Origin: DASVTR01 sp036382855
Lineage (GTDB): Bacteria > Acidobacteriota > Blastocatellia > Pyrinomonadales > Pyrinomonadaceae
Assembly: GCA_036382855.1 (NCBI GenBank)
Contig: DASVPO010000013.1
Span: 62,001 to 126,000 of the forward strand
Direction of reading: 5' to 3'
DNA length: 64,000 bases
Part shown: positions 44,718 to 51,823 of the stretch, in pieces
How the letters are laid out: every line of letters starts with the position of its first letter
Position numbering within the stretch: position 1 is the stretch's first letter
The notes under the pieces: model-generated
Seen by the model: the letters and a program-made list of their open reading frames with translations, nothing else
Told to the model about the DNA's origin: nothing
Database searches by the model: none
Translations under genes and position numbers: made by a program

Positions 44718-45350
44718 CTATGGCTTCCGCGCAAATATGTATGCACGCCGACTCGGATATTCCACCTCCGCATACGGGTCTCTCTCAATCACTTCCTGTA
44801 GCTCAAACCCTGCCCTCTTAAGATGGTCTTTCATCTCTTCCGTTTCAAAGAAAATAAAATCTAAAGATACGTCTTTGCCCCACCATTCGTCCCTGTGAAT
44901 GGTTTCCCGCCCGATATGGAATGTGAGCAACAATATCCCTCCCGGCCGCAGCACTCGCTTTAACTCCCTGCAAGCTTGCTTCAACACCGGCCTTGCCACA
45001 TGAATGATAGAGTAAAAAGCTGCTACCCCTCCATAAGAGTCGTCGGCCACTCCGGCCAGAGCCAGCATGTCCCCCTGCTCGAATGGAATACCAGGATTCA
45101 ACCGCCGCGCCTGCTCAACCATCGCAAGCGATAGATCAACGCCACAAGCCTGCGCTCCACGCTCGTGTAGATAGCGTGCCGCCTGTCCCGGCCCACAACC
45201 CATGTCACAAATAATCCCCGGCTCGCCTACCTTTTCAACTAACCAATCAAGCATCTTCCTGTCAAACGGCTTCTTATCCATTTCGTCCCGGAAGTGCTCC
45301 GCATAATCCTCCGCTACACGGTCATAACTACTTTGCAAATCGTCGCTCAT
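44718..45350 (-). CDS. Class I SAM-dependent methyltransferase
   Basis: 210 residues from ATG 45350 (MSDDLQSSYDRVAEDYAEHF). Rossmann motif I is GIICDMGCGPGQAARYL, the acidic motif II is ACGVDLSLAMVEQARR, and ELKRVLRPGGILLLTFH is the post-motif region. It methylates a small molecule not deducible here. It lies 39 nt downstream of the zinc-ribbon gene, inside the AT-richer island next to the cassettes; it could be part of an older, immobilised cassette. Confidence 0.87.
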   Translation of the reverse strand: MSDDLQSSYDRVAEDYAEHFRDEMDKKPFDRKMLDWLVEKVGEPGIICDMGCGPGQAARYLHERGAQACGVDLSLAMVEQARRLNPGIPFEQGDMLALAGVADDSYGGVAAFYSIIHVARPVLKQACRELKRVLRPGGILLLTFHIGRETIHRDEWWGKDVSLDFIFFETEEMKDHLKRAGFELQEVIERDPYAEVEYPSRRAYIFARKP

Positions 45351-45389
45351 CAGTCCCGTCTTTTTCTCCAAACTTTTATCTGCCAGCGA

Positions 45390-45671
45390 TCATTCAACCT
45401 TATCCACATACTCCCATCGTCCATCCTGAAATCTGAAACTCGACTTACACGCCGAACAGAATCCGCCATCATACATACTCAAGCTCCCCGGCTCTTTAAC
45501 CTTAATCCCATAGAGACTTCTTTTCCTACACCTCGGACAATAACCCCTGAAAAGATACGTCAAAACAAGATGCGCCGGTATCGCCACGGCATAAACCAGC
45601 AATGCCAGAGGAAAAGCCACGACCTTTATCAACACCGCACCAGTTTTTATGAATCTCGAATCAGGATGCAC
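45390..45671 (-). CDS. Small zinc-ribbon membrane protein
   Basis: 93 residues. The start is GTG 45671 with GAGG 6 nt upstream; the longer frame to ATG 45728 would only translate attC sequence. One hydrophobic segment (VLIKVVAFPLALLVYAVAIP) is followed by a zinc ribbon, CPRCRKRSL and FCSACKSSFRF. It begins 15 nt after the end of the third attC site, as a cassette gene would. No function recognised. Confidence 0.72.
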   Translation of the reverse strand: MHPDSRFIKTGAVLIKVVAFPLALLVYAVAIPAHLVLTYLFRGYCPRCRKRSLYGIKVKEPGSLSMYDGGFCSACKSSFRFQDGRWEYVDKVE

Positions 45672-45685
45672 CTTATACCTCAATC

Positions 45686-45794
45686 GCTGAGTACAGGAAT
45701 TAGTCCGCCGCGCGCGAACGGCCTTCAATATTATGGGGCAAAGTGATGATGAAAGGAATGCTATCGGGGGGTCGGGTTGAATGAGTTGTTATGC
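45686..45794 (-). repeat. Integron attC site (third in array, decayed R' core)
   Basis: 109 bp with the same arms and central imperfect palindrome as the two other sites. On the minus strand it begins with R'' GCATAAC, then AACTCATTCAACCCGACC. The far end should be GTTRRRY but reads ACTCAGC, so the recombination core is mutated and this end is probably frozen. R'' is the exact complement of GTTATGC, the first bases of the cassette it belongs to (46425-46419). Confidence 0.87.
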
Positions 45795-45807
45795 TGCCCC
45801 TTAGGAT

Positions 45808-46389
45808 TCAAGGTTGCCTACTGGTGGGCACATAATCAGGATTACATAATGGTTCGACCGTAAGCAATAATCTTGGAAAATCTTCCCGGTATACGCTCGC
45901 CTCATACGGCTTGCCAAACTCTCTATATTCACCTTTCCTAAAATGGTATGTAGCTATCAAAGTTACCGAAACATTTCCGTGAATAGCAACCGATAATTGC
46001 GACCATTGCCAGACACGCTTATGAACATAGATACTCTCGCCTGACACCGTGCCCAAAAGGCGGGACGGATTTACTGCAAAGATACCCCAATTACAATTCC
46101 CCGTAGCCCCGCAATCAAGCGGAACAAAGTATTCCTTAACATTGTCGCCATTCAAGTCATAAGCAAAGGCACGATCACCCCAGACACCCGGAAGACCACG
46201 ATAATCCCGCAAAAGAGGGCGAACCAATCTGTTGAGCTTAGCCTTCGGGTATAAAGAAGGCTTTGCGCATTCCCACTCGAATCTCACCAGAGGCTTCTCT
46301 TTAATCCTGACATACGCCTTACGCTGGGCGTTCGATACAACGACGCAGCATAAACATAGCAAAGTTGTTAATAGGACTCGATTTCTCAT
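45808..46389 (-). CDS. Cassette-encoded exported protein of unknown function
   Basis: 193 residues. Signal peptide MRNRVLLTTLLCLCCVVVSN with cleavage near NAQ. The mature part has WGDRAFAYDLNGDNVKEYFV, an EF-hand-like or repeat-like Asp-rich loop, and cysteines in LDCGATGNCNWG. No family recognised. AAAGG directly precedes the ATG. It starts 36 nt inside its cassette and ends 13 nt before attC, the compact arrangement of integron cassettes. Confidence 0.82.
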   Translation of the reverse strand: MRNRVLLTTLLCLCCVVVSNAQRKAYVRIKEKPLVRFEWECAKPSLYPKAKLNRLVRPLLRDYRGLPGVWGDRAFAYDLNGDNVKEYFVPLDCGATGNCNWGIFAVNPSRLLGTVSGESIYVHKRVWQWSQLSVAIHGNVSVTLIATYHFRKGEYREFGKPYEASVYREDFPRLLLTVEPLCNPDYVPTSRQP

Positions 46390-46418
46390 TACCTTTGAAA
46401 TTCATTCGATATTTGGCA

Positions 46419-46527
46419 GCATAACGCCCGAATTAACCCGCGCCGAGCGAACAGCATTCAACACAATCGAAGCAGACAACGATGAAAGTAATGCTATCGA
46501 GGCGTCGGGTTGAATGAGTTGTTAGGC
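46419..46527 (-). repeat. Integron attC site (second in array)
   Basis: 109 bp. On the minus strand R'' is GCCTAAC and the R' core is GTTATGC (one deviation from GTTRRRY). L arms AACTCATTCAACCCGACGCC and GCGGGTTAATTCGGGC are complementary with extrahelical bases, around an imperfect central hairpin. It is highly similar to the sites at 45686 and 47386. Confidence 0.92.
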
Positions 46528-46547
46528 GTATCCAGAACAGAGCAACC

Positions 46548-47348
46548 TCAATCGTCTTTCCTCATCATCCGCTCCACAGGTGTTAAGCCCTCCTCGTCGA
46601 AGCTCATGATCGGAACTTCTTCTTTCTGTTTCACCCACCCAACTTCATTCTTATTTATCCCTTCCTGTTCCACTCTGCTTGCCCCTAAATACTTGCCTCC
46701 AAGACTACTGATTGCTCGCTCAAGCTTCTCCTTTGTCTGCTCAGCTTGGGGAACTGCGAATTGAGCTTTTCCACCCGACCATACGATTTCAATATACTGC
46801 GGCATCTTCGCATGGAGTATTCGATGGAAGAAATCAAATCGCGCCTCGACAAGATTCAATGAGATTCTGTCCAGAGGGGCGATCTCTAGAGGCTTTTGCA
46901 ACTGAGGCTGATCGTACTCGAACCACCCATGACGTTTGTGTTGATGAGAATGCGGCATGAACACCAGCCCTCCTTTGCCAATGTAGAGCACGCCGCTCAC
47001 TTCGAAGCCTGAGAACTTCATCCAAAGGCAAGGCACTCGATACGAGTACTCTTTTTCAGGCGGCGGCACAGCAAGTCCCGAGGTGTCTGTATAAATCGCT
47101 TCAATACTCGGCGCGACCTGTGTGCGAGATGCGATACGGACTAATCCACACGCGACACCTGCGATAAAGCCAATGAAGAGGACTAAAGAAGAGAATACCC
47201 AGCTAGGGCCGATGGGTGAAAACAGATCAGGCGCAACTAACATCAGCCAGAACACGAGACTGAAAGCAAAACCAGCGATGAGAGGCATACGTCGCCGGTA
47301 TCCCGTCTCATCTAGGTCGTAAGCTTCGCTTGGGACTAAGTGTTTCAT
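46548..47348 (-). CDS. Cassette-encoded membrane protein of unknown function
   Basis: 266 residues. Two adjacent membrane helices at about residues 23-42 and 50-71 (LIAGFAFSLVFWLMLVAPDL; VFSSLVLFIGFIAGVACGLV) precede a soluble domain with FSGFEVSGVLYIGKGGLVFM and a histidine-rich PHSHQHKRHGW. The C-terminus is charged. A PH-like or GRAM-like fold is conceivable but I do not recognise a family. It starts 38 nt inside its cassette and stops 20 nt before attC. Confidence 0.8.
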   Translation of the reverse strand: MKHLVPSEAYDLDETGYRRRMPLIAGFAFSLVFWLMLVAPDLFSPIGPSWVFSSLVLFIGFIAGVACGLVRIASRTQVAPSIEAIYTDTSGLAVPPPEKEYSYRVPCLWMKFSGFEVSGVLYIGKGGLVFMPHSHQHKRHGWFEYDQPQLQKPLEIAPLDRISLNLVEARFDFFHRILHAKMPQYIEIVWSGGKAQFAVPQAEQTKEKLERAISSLGGKYLGASRVEQEGINKNEVGWVKQKEEVPIMSFDEEGLTPVERMMRKDD

Positions 47349-47385
47349 TCTAAGTATTCTACTTTATTACCTGCCAAGCGAATAC

Positions 47386-47491
47386 GCCTAACGCTCGAAT
47401 TAACCCGCCCGCGCGAACAGCATTCAAGATTATGGAGCAATTCAATGATGAAAGGAATGCTATCGCGGGTCGGTTGAATGAGTTGTTGGGC
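47386..47491 (-). repeat. Integron attC site (first in array)
   Basis: 106 bp. On the minus strand R'' GCCCAAC opens the site and R' GTTAGGC closes it; both match RYYYAAC and GTTRRRY. Arms AACTCATTCAACCGACCCGC and GCGGGTTAATTCGAGC pair, and the centre contains AGCATTC/GAATGCT. The stop codon of the cassette gene lies 8 nt before R''. Confidence 0.95.
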
Positions 47492-47499
47492 GGCGGCCT

Positions 47500-47832
47500 T
47501 CAGTATTCAGGGGCTTCTTGGCGAACAACTACTTGCCCATCAAAATCTACCACTACCCAACGCTGGATGCCTTCTTTCGATCCGAATGTGAATGTCCAAT
47601 CACCATCTTTAGACGTAGTGATCGCAAGCATTGCGCCAATATAATAATACTTGTCATCGCCTACAGGCAGCTTTTCCTGCGCATTCAGCCTTTCATGCGC
47701 AAGCTTCAATGCCTGCGACAATTCCATCCGCGGACGTTCTTTGGGATCCCAAGCAATCCTTCTCGTCACAGATACCGTCGCAACGCTGGTGAGCAGAATG
47801 ACTACCGAAATTAGGATAACCTTCTTGAGCAT
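47500..47832 (-). CDS. Cassette-encoded secreted small protein
   Basis: 110 residues from ATG 47832 (AAAGG 10 nt upstream). N-terminal signal or anchor (MLKKVILISVVILLTSVATV). The body has LSQALKLAHERLNAQEKLPV and WTFTFGSKEGIQRWVVVDFD, similar in style to PepSY-like periplasmic domains, but not firmly assignable. It is the first cassette of the array, nearest the putative promoter. Confidence 0.8.
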   Translation of the reverse strand: MLKKVILISVVILLTSVATVSVTRRIAWDPKERPRMELSQALKLAHERLNAQEKLPVGDDKYYYIGAMLAITTSKDGDWTFTFGSKEGIQRWVVVDFDGQVVVRQEAPEY

Positions 47833-47874
47833 GACCAACATACCTTTCGCATTTTAGCTAACCTAAGGGAAGAC

Positions 47875-47891
47875 GCCCAACTAGTATTATA
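47875..47891 (-). promoter_or_regulatory. First cassette junction with adjacent -10 element
   Basis: On the minus strand TATAAT (47891-47886) is followed by ACTA and the core site GTTGGGC (47881-47875). GTTGGGC is the exact complement of the R'' of the first attC, which fixes the cassette boundary. No attC hairpin lies upstream, so this may be an attI-like or chromosomal insertion point. The -35 element is weak. Confidence 0.6.
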
Positions 47892-47988
47892 TTCCCATTA
47901 AGCAGCCTAATACAGTTAGAGATGCATTTAGACTGCGGTCTCAAGGTACGCTCGGCTTGCTCCGGCAAGCTTACTTCGCAGCGGCTTA

Positions 47989-47997
47989 TGCTATCAT
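47989..47997 (+). promoter_or_regulatory. Extended -10 promoter candidate for recG
   Basis: TGCTATCAT ends 8 nt before the recG ATG at 48006. Transcription from it would begin within one or two bases of the start codon, giving an almost leaderless mRNA. No clear -35. Confidence 0.4.
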
Positions 47998-48005
47998 CTG
48001 GCGCG

Positions 48006-50414
48006 ATGGCTGCTCGTTCCCCGCTCACGCTCCGTTCGCCCGTCGTCGAGCTCTATCGCTCCGGCATCCCACGCTTCGGACAGGGGATGGCTCGCAAGCT
48101 GGGCCTCGCGCTCGCCACGCTCGGTGCGAAGACAGACGCCACGGAAGCCACCGTTGAAGACCTGCTGAACTACCTGCCGATGCGCTACGAAGACCGCTCG
48201 AATCTGGCGCGCATACAGAACTTGAGCGATGGGCTTGAAGCCTCGCTTGAGTTGTACGTGCGCGTTGCGGGCGGCTTTCAGGTCGGCAAGAATCGTGGTC
48301 CGAAGGCTCCGCCGCTGTTCATCTTTGAAATCACCGCCTCAGACCCGGAGCGCACGGGCAAGCCTGTCGTCGTCTGGTGGTTCGTCTCAGGCCGTCAGGC
48401 AGGGCGCATCATCGCCTACAACCGCAAGCGCTTTGAGCGCGGCACGCGTTTCATAGCCTTCGGCAAGTGGGAGTGGGACACACGCCGCAACACCTTCGCG
48501 CTGCGTCTTAATAAACCCGACGAGCTTGAAATGCTTCCCGGCATCTGGACGCCGCCGGAGCACGCTCTGCTGCGATTAGCGGAAGCGGAAGAAGGGGAAA
48601 AGGGTCAAAGCGGAAACGGTAACAAGGAGCTACGCGCTGACGCAGACGCGGCTGACAAGGATGGCGTTCAAGATAACGAGATAGAAGCGAGCGAGGGCAG
48701 CGAGTTAGAGGACGATGAGGAGGGCAGTGATGATCCTCAGTTGGCAGCGATTCACGTCGGGCGGCGCGTGCCAGTCTACCGTAAGCTCGGAGAGTTTCGC
48801 ACGAAGCGCCTGCGCGAGATTATGCACGCAGTGCTCGGCCTCGTTGACGACGATGCTATCACAGAGACTCTGCCCGCGGACCTCTGCGCTCGCCAGTATT
48901 TGATTGACCGCGCGACTGCCATCCGCCGCATACACTTTCCATCGGACGACGCGCCGCTTTCCGAGTATGAGAACGCACGCAGCCCAGCGCACCTGCGGCT
49001 CATCTTCGAGGAATTTTTCTGGGTGGCGCTGGCTATCGCGCTCAGGCGCGGCGAGCGCGTCAGAGAAAAGAAGGGCGCTGTCATTGAAATCACAGACCAC
49101 GTACGAGAACGCCTCTCGTCGGTCGTTCCCTTCCAGCTAACCAGCGCGCAGGAGCGCGTCGTCAAGCGCATCTTCGATGATATGCAGTCGGATGCGCCCA
49201 TGAACAGGTTGCTGCAAGGCGATGTTGGCAGCGGCAAGACCATCGTCGCATTGCAGGCGATGCTCGCCGCGATGGAGAACGGCTACCAATCTGCGCTGAT
49301 GGTTCCGACCGAAATCCTCGCCGAACAACACGCGCGCAACGTCAAGCGCCTGCTCGCGCAGACGCCCTACCGCGTCGAACTTTTAATCGGAAGCCTACGC
49401 GCCACCGAAAAGCGTCGCCTTCATAAAGACCTCGCGGCGGGCCTGATTCATGCCGTCATCGGCACACACGCGCTCATACAGGAAGCGGTCGCCTTCCACA
49501 AGCTCGGCCTCGTCGTCATAGACGAACAGCATCGCTTCGGCGTGCTGCAACGAGCGGAACTGCGCACGCGCGGCTTCAACCCTGACGTGCTCGTGATGAC
49601 GGCCACGCCCATCCCGCGCTCGCTCGCCATGACTGCCTACGGCGACCTTGATGTCTCCGTCATAGACGAATTGCCGCCGGGGCGCACGCCCATCAAAACC
49701 GTCGTCGTCGGTGAAGACCAGAGGCAGGGCGTCTACAAGGGAGTCGAGCGGGAGGTGCGCGCAGGCAGGCAGGTCTACGTTGTCTATCCGCTCGTTGAAG
49801 AATCCGAGAAGATGGACCTGAAGGACGCGACACGCATGTATGAGCAACTGCGCGACCGCGTTTTTCCAAACTTCTCCATCGGTCTGATTCACGGCAAGAT
49901 GAAGCCCGCCGAAAAGGACGATGTGATGCGTCGCTTCGTCGCGGGCGAGATACAGATTCTCGTCGCAACGACCGTTGTCGAAGTCGGCGTTGATGTGCCG
50001 AACGCATCCCTGATGGTCATCGAACACGCAGAGCGCTTCGGCCTTTCACAGCTACACCAACTGCGCGGGCGCGTCGGGCGCGGCGCTGAACAGAGCTTCT
50101 GCGTCCTGCTGGCCTCGGAGAAAAAAACTAGTGTGGCGCGCGAGCGCCTAGGTATTATGGAAGAGACGAGCGACGGCTTCCGTATCGCTGAAAAGGATCT
50201 GGAGATTCGCGGCCCCGGCGAAGTGATGGGCACAAGACAGTCTGGCCTGCCCACCTTCCGCATCGGCAACCTCGTCCGCGATGTGCAGATTCTCGAAGAA
50301 GCACGCCGCGAGGCAGACTACTACTTGACTGAGCGTGCGCGCACGCGCGAAACTTCCCGCCTCATCGAACGCGTTCGCGCCGACGCACGCTTCGGTCTGG
50401 CAGCCGTAGGCTAA
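48006..50414 (+). CDS. recG: ATP-dependent DNA helicase RecG
   Basis: 802 residues from ATG 48006. The N-terminal wedge/OB region is followed by helicase motifs LLQGDVGSGKTIVALQAMLA (Walker A), VVIDEQHRFGVLQR, VLVMTATPIPRSLAMTAYGD, IGLIHGKMKPAEKDDVMRRF and QLRGRVGRGAEQSFCVLL. RecG remodels stalled forks and branched DNA. About 60 acidic, low-complexity residues (from AEAEEGEKGQSGNGNKELRA to LEDDEEGSDDP) are inserted between OB and helicase parts. The frame extends to 47922 but that part looks non-coding. Confidence 0.95.
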   Translation: MAARSPLTLRSPVVELYRSGIPRFGQGMARKLGLALATLGAKTDATEATVEDLLNYLPMRYEDRSNLARIQNLSDGLEASLELYVRVAGGFQVGKNRGPKAPPLFIFEITASDPERTGKPVVVWWFVSGRQAGRIIAYNRKRFERGTRFIAFGKWEWDTRRNTFALRLNKPDELEMLPGIWTPPEHALLRLAEAEEGEKGQSGNGNKELRADADAADKDGVQDNEIEASEGSELEDDEEGSDDPQLAAIHVGRRVPVYRKLGEFRTKRLREIMHAVLGLVDDDAITETLPADLCARQYLIDRATAIRRIHFPSDDAPLSEYENARSPAHLRLIFEEFFWVALAIALRRGERVREKKGAVIEITDHVRERLSSVVPFQLTSAQERVVKRIFDDMQSDAPMNRLLQGDVGSGKTIVALQAMLAAMENGYQSALMVPTEILAEQHARNVKRLLAQTPYRVELLIGSLRATEKRRLHKDLAAGLIHAVIGTHALIQEAVAFHKLGLVVIDEQHRFGVLQRAELRTRGFNPDVLVMTATPIPRSLAMTAYGDLDVSVIDELPPGRTPIKTVVVGEDQRQGVYKGVEREVRAGRQVYVVYPLVEESEKMDLKDATRMYEQLRDRVFPNFSIGLIHGKMKPAEKDDVMRRFVAGEIQILVATTVVEVGVDVPNASLMVIEHAERFGLSQLHQLRGRVGRGAEQSFCVLLASEKKTSVARERLGIMEETSDGFRIAEKDLEIRGPGEVMGTRQSGLPTFRIGNLVRDVQILEEARREADYYLTERARTRETSRLIERVRADARFGLAAVG

Positions 50415-50473
50415 CACGCGCGCGAGCGCACGCTAACTTGCTCCGGCGCTGCCAGACCACGCTTGAGAAGGCA

Positions 50474-51028
50474 ATGCATGTCCTCGCCGGAAAATATAAG
50501 AAACGCAGGCTTCACAGTGAGCCTTCGCCGGGCGTGCGGCCGACTGCTCGACGCGTGCGCGAAAGGTTGTTCGAGTTGCTGGCGGAGAGAATCGAAGGCG
50601 CGCGCTTCATTGACCTCTGCGCAGGTTCAGGCTCAGTCGGCATCGAGGCTCTCTCGCGCGGGGCTGCGCACGTCACCTTCGTTGACCGCTCTGCTCCCGC
50701 CTGTACCTTCATACACCTGAATCTGGACGCGTGCGACGTTGTTCAGTCTTGCTATACGGTCATCGCCAACACAGCTTTTAAGTATCTGCACGAGGCGGCC
50801 GAGCGCGGCGATTGTTCATGGGATATAGCCTATTACGACCCGCCGTATGCTACAGACTACGCGCCCGTCCTCAAGCTCTTCGCGACCCATAGCCTGCTCA
50901 GGCCACACGGCATGCTGGTCGTTGAGCATTCCTGCAAGAAGCAGCCCGGAGTCGGCGACCAACTCGATTATCTGGGGACAGCCGAACTGGGTGATTCTTG
51001 CCTGAGCTTCTTCGAGCGCAAGGATTAG
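50474..51028 (+). CDS. RsmD-family methyltransferase paralog (first copy)
   Basis: 184 residues from ATG 50474. SAM motif FIDLCAGSGSVGIEALSRGA, TFVDRSAPACTFI, and the N6/N2-type catalytic motif YYDPPYATDYAPVL. It is similar over its length to the next gene (rsmD), including the LCAGSGxVGIEALSRGAAHV block and the ending GDSCLSFFERKD versus GDSCLSFYEQQ. The N-terminus (LAGKYKKRRLHSEPSPGVRP) differs somewhat from canonical RsmD. It may have a changed RNA target. Confidence 0.85.
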   Translation: MHVLAGKYKKRRLHSEPSPGVRPTARRVRERLFELLAERIEGARFIDLCAGSGSVGIEALSRGAAHVTFVDRSAPACTFIHLNLDACDVVQSCYTVIANTAFKYLHEAAERGDCSWDIAYYDPPYATDYAPVLKLFATHSLLRPHGMLVVEHSCKKQPGVGDQLDYLGTAELGDSCLSFFERKD

Positions 51029-51123
51029 TTTTTAACGTTCGTGCGATTTTGGCAATCACTACTAACACGCACGCGGACTGTGCACGCCTGCCCGCGCCTT
51101 TAGGCTGTGCTAACATAGCTCGT

Positions 51124-51687
51124 GTGAGGATTATCAGTGGACAATACCGTGGACGAGTGTTGAAGAGTCCGCCTTCGATGCAGATACGGCCTACGTCCGA
51201 CCGCCTGCGCGAGACGCTCTTCAATGTGCTCGCGCCGCGCATCGAAGGAACACGTTTTTTAGACCTTTGCGCAGGCTCTGGCGCAGTAGGCATCGAGGCC
51301 CTGTCGCGCGGGGCGGCGCACGTCACCTTCGTTGATAAGTCGCGGAAGATGTGTGGACTGGTAGAAGCGAATCTTGATTTGTGCGGTGTGCCGGAGGATG
51401 AAACGGAAGTTGTGCTGGCGGAGGCCGGAGAGTTTTTGCGCCGCGCCGTCGCGCGCAACGGAGGCGAAGCGCGCTGGGAGATAGCCTTCTTTGACCCGCC
51501 GTACGCGATTGATTACGCGCCCGTTCTTGCAGCCTTCGGCTCAGGCTCAATTCTTAACGGGAGAGACGGCCTGCTCGTCGTTGAGCATCATCATAAGAAT
51601 GAGATGAAGGATGAAATCGGCGCGATTCGTCGCTGGCGTGTTCTCAAGCAGGGCGACTCGTGTTTGAGTTTTTACGAACAGCAATGA
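51124..51687 (+). CDS. rsmD: 16S rRNA (guanine966-N2)-methyltransferase
   Basis: 187 residues from GTG 51124. The canonical N-terminus RIISGQYRGRVLKSPPSMQI RPT... is present, with FLDLCAGSGAVGIEALSRGA and FFDPPYAIDYAPVL as catalytic motif. It methylates G966 of 16S rRNA during 30S assembly. It follows its paralog by 95 nt, which points to a tandem duplication. Confidence 0.93.
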   Translation: MRIISGQYRGRVLKSPPSMQIRPTSDRLRETLFNVLAPRIEGTRFLDLCAGSGAVGIEALSRGAAHVTFVDKSRKMCGLVEANLDLCGVPEDETEVVLAEAGEFLRRAVARNGGEARWEIAFFDPPYAIDYAPVLAAFGSGSILNGRDGLLVVEHHHKNEMKDEIGAIRRWRVLKQGDSCLSFYEQQ

Positions 51688-51823
51688 ACAGTTTACAGTT
51701 TTTAGTTTTCAGTAAGCGCTGACCGTTGTTAAAGCGGTGAGTCGTTGTGATAGAAAACTAAAATCTGAAATCTGAAATCTAAGAATTAAAAACTGTAAAC
51801 CGAAAACTATAAGCTGAAAACTA
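51688..51823. repeat. Intergenic palindrome of AGTTTTCAG/CTGAAAACT-like words
   Basis: Left arm words ACAGTTTACAGTTTTTAGTT and right arm ATTAAAAACTGTAAACCGAA are complementary; CTGAAATCTGAAATCTAAG repeats lie between. The repeat fills the gap between rsmD and tsaD and touches the tsaD start codon. Confidence 0.78.

Larger units (their letters stand above)
45686..47881 (-). mobile_element. Integron gene-cassette array without integrase (CALIN-like)
   Basis: Three successive cassettes on the minus strand, each holding one gene followed by an attC site. Boundaries by the G/TTRRRY rule are 47880-47392, 47391-46425 and 46424 to about 45692. No tyrosine recombinase gene of the IntI type is in the window. 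The sites are alike in sequence, as in sedentary chromosomal integrons. The array starts about 125 bp from the divergent recG start. Confidence 0.87.

Noticed and set aside
45672..45728. N-terminal extension of the zinc-ribbon protein
   Set aside because: It would translate attC sequence; GTG 45671 has a proper RBS just inside the cassette.
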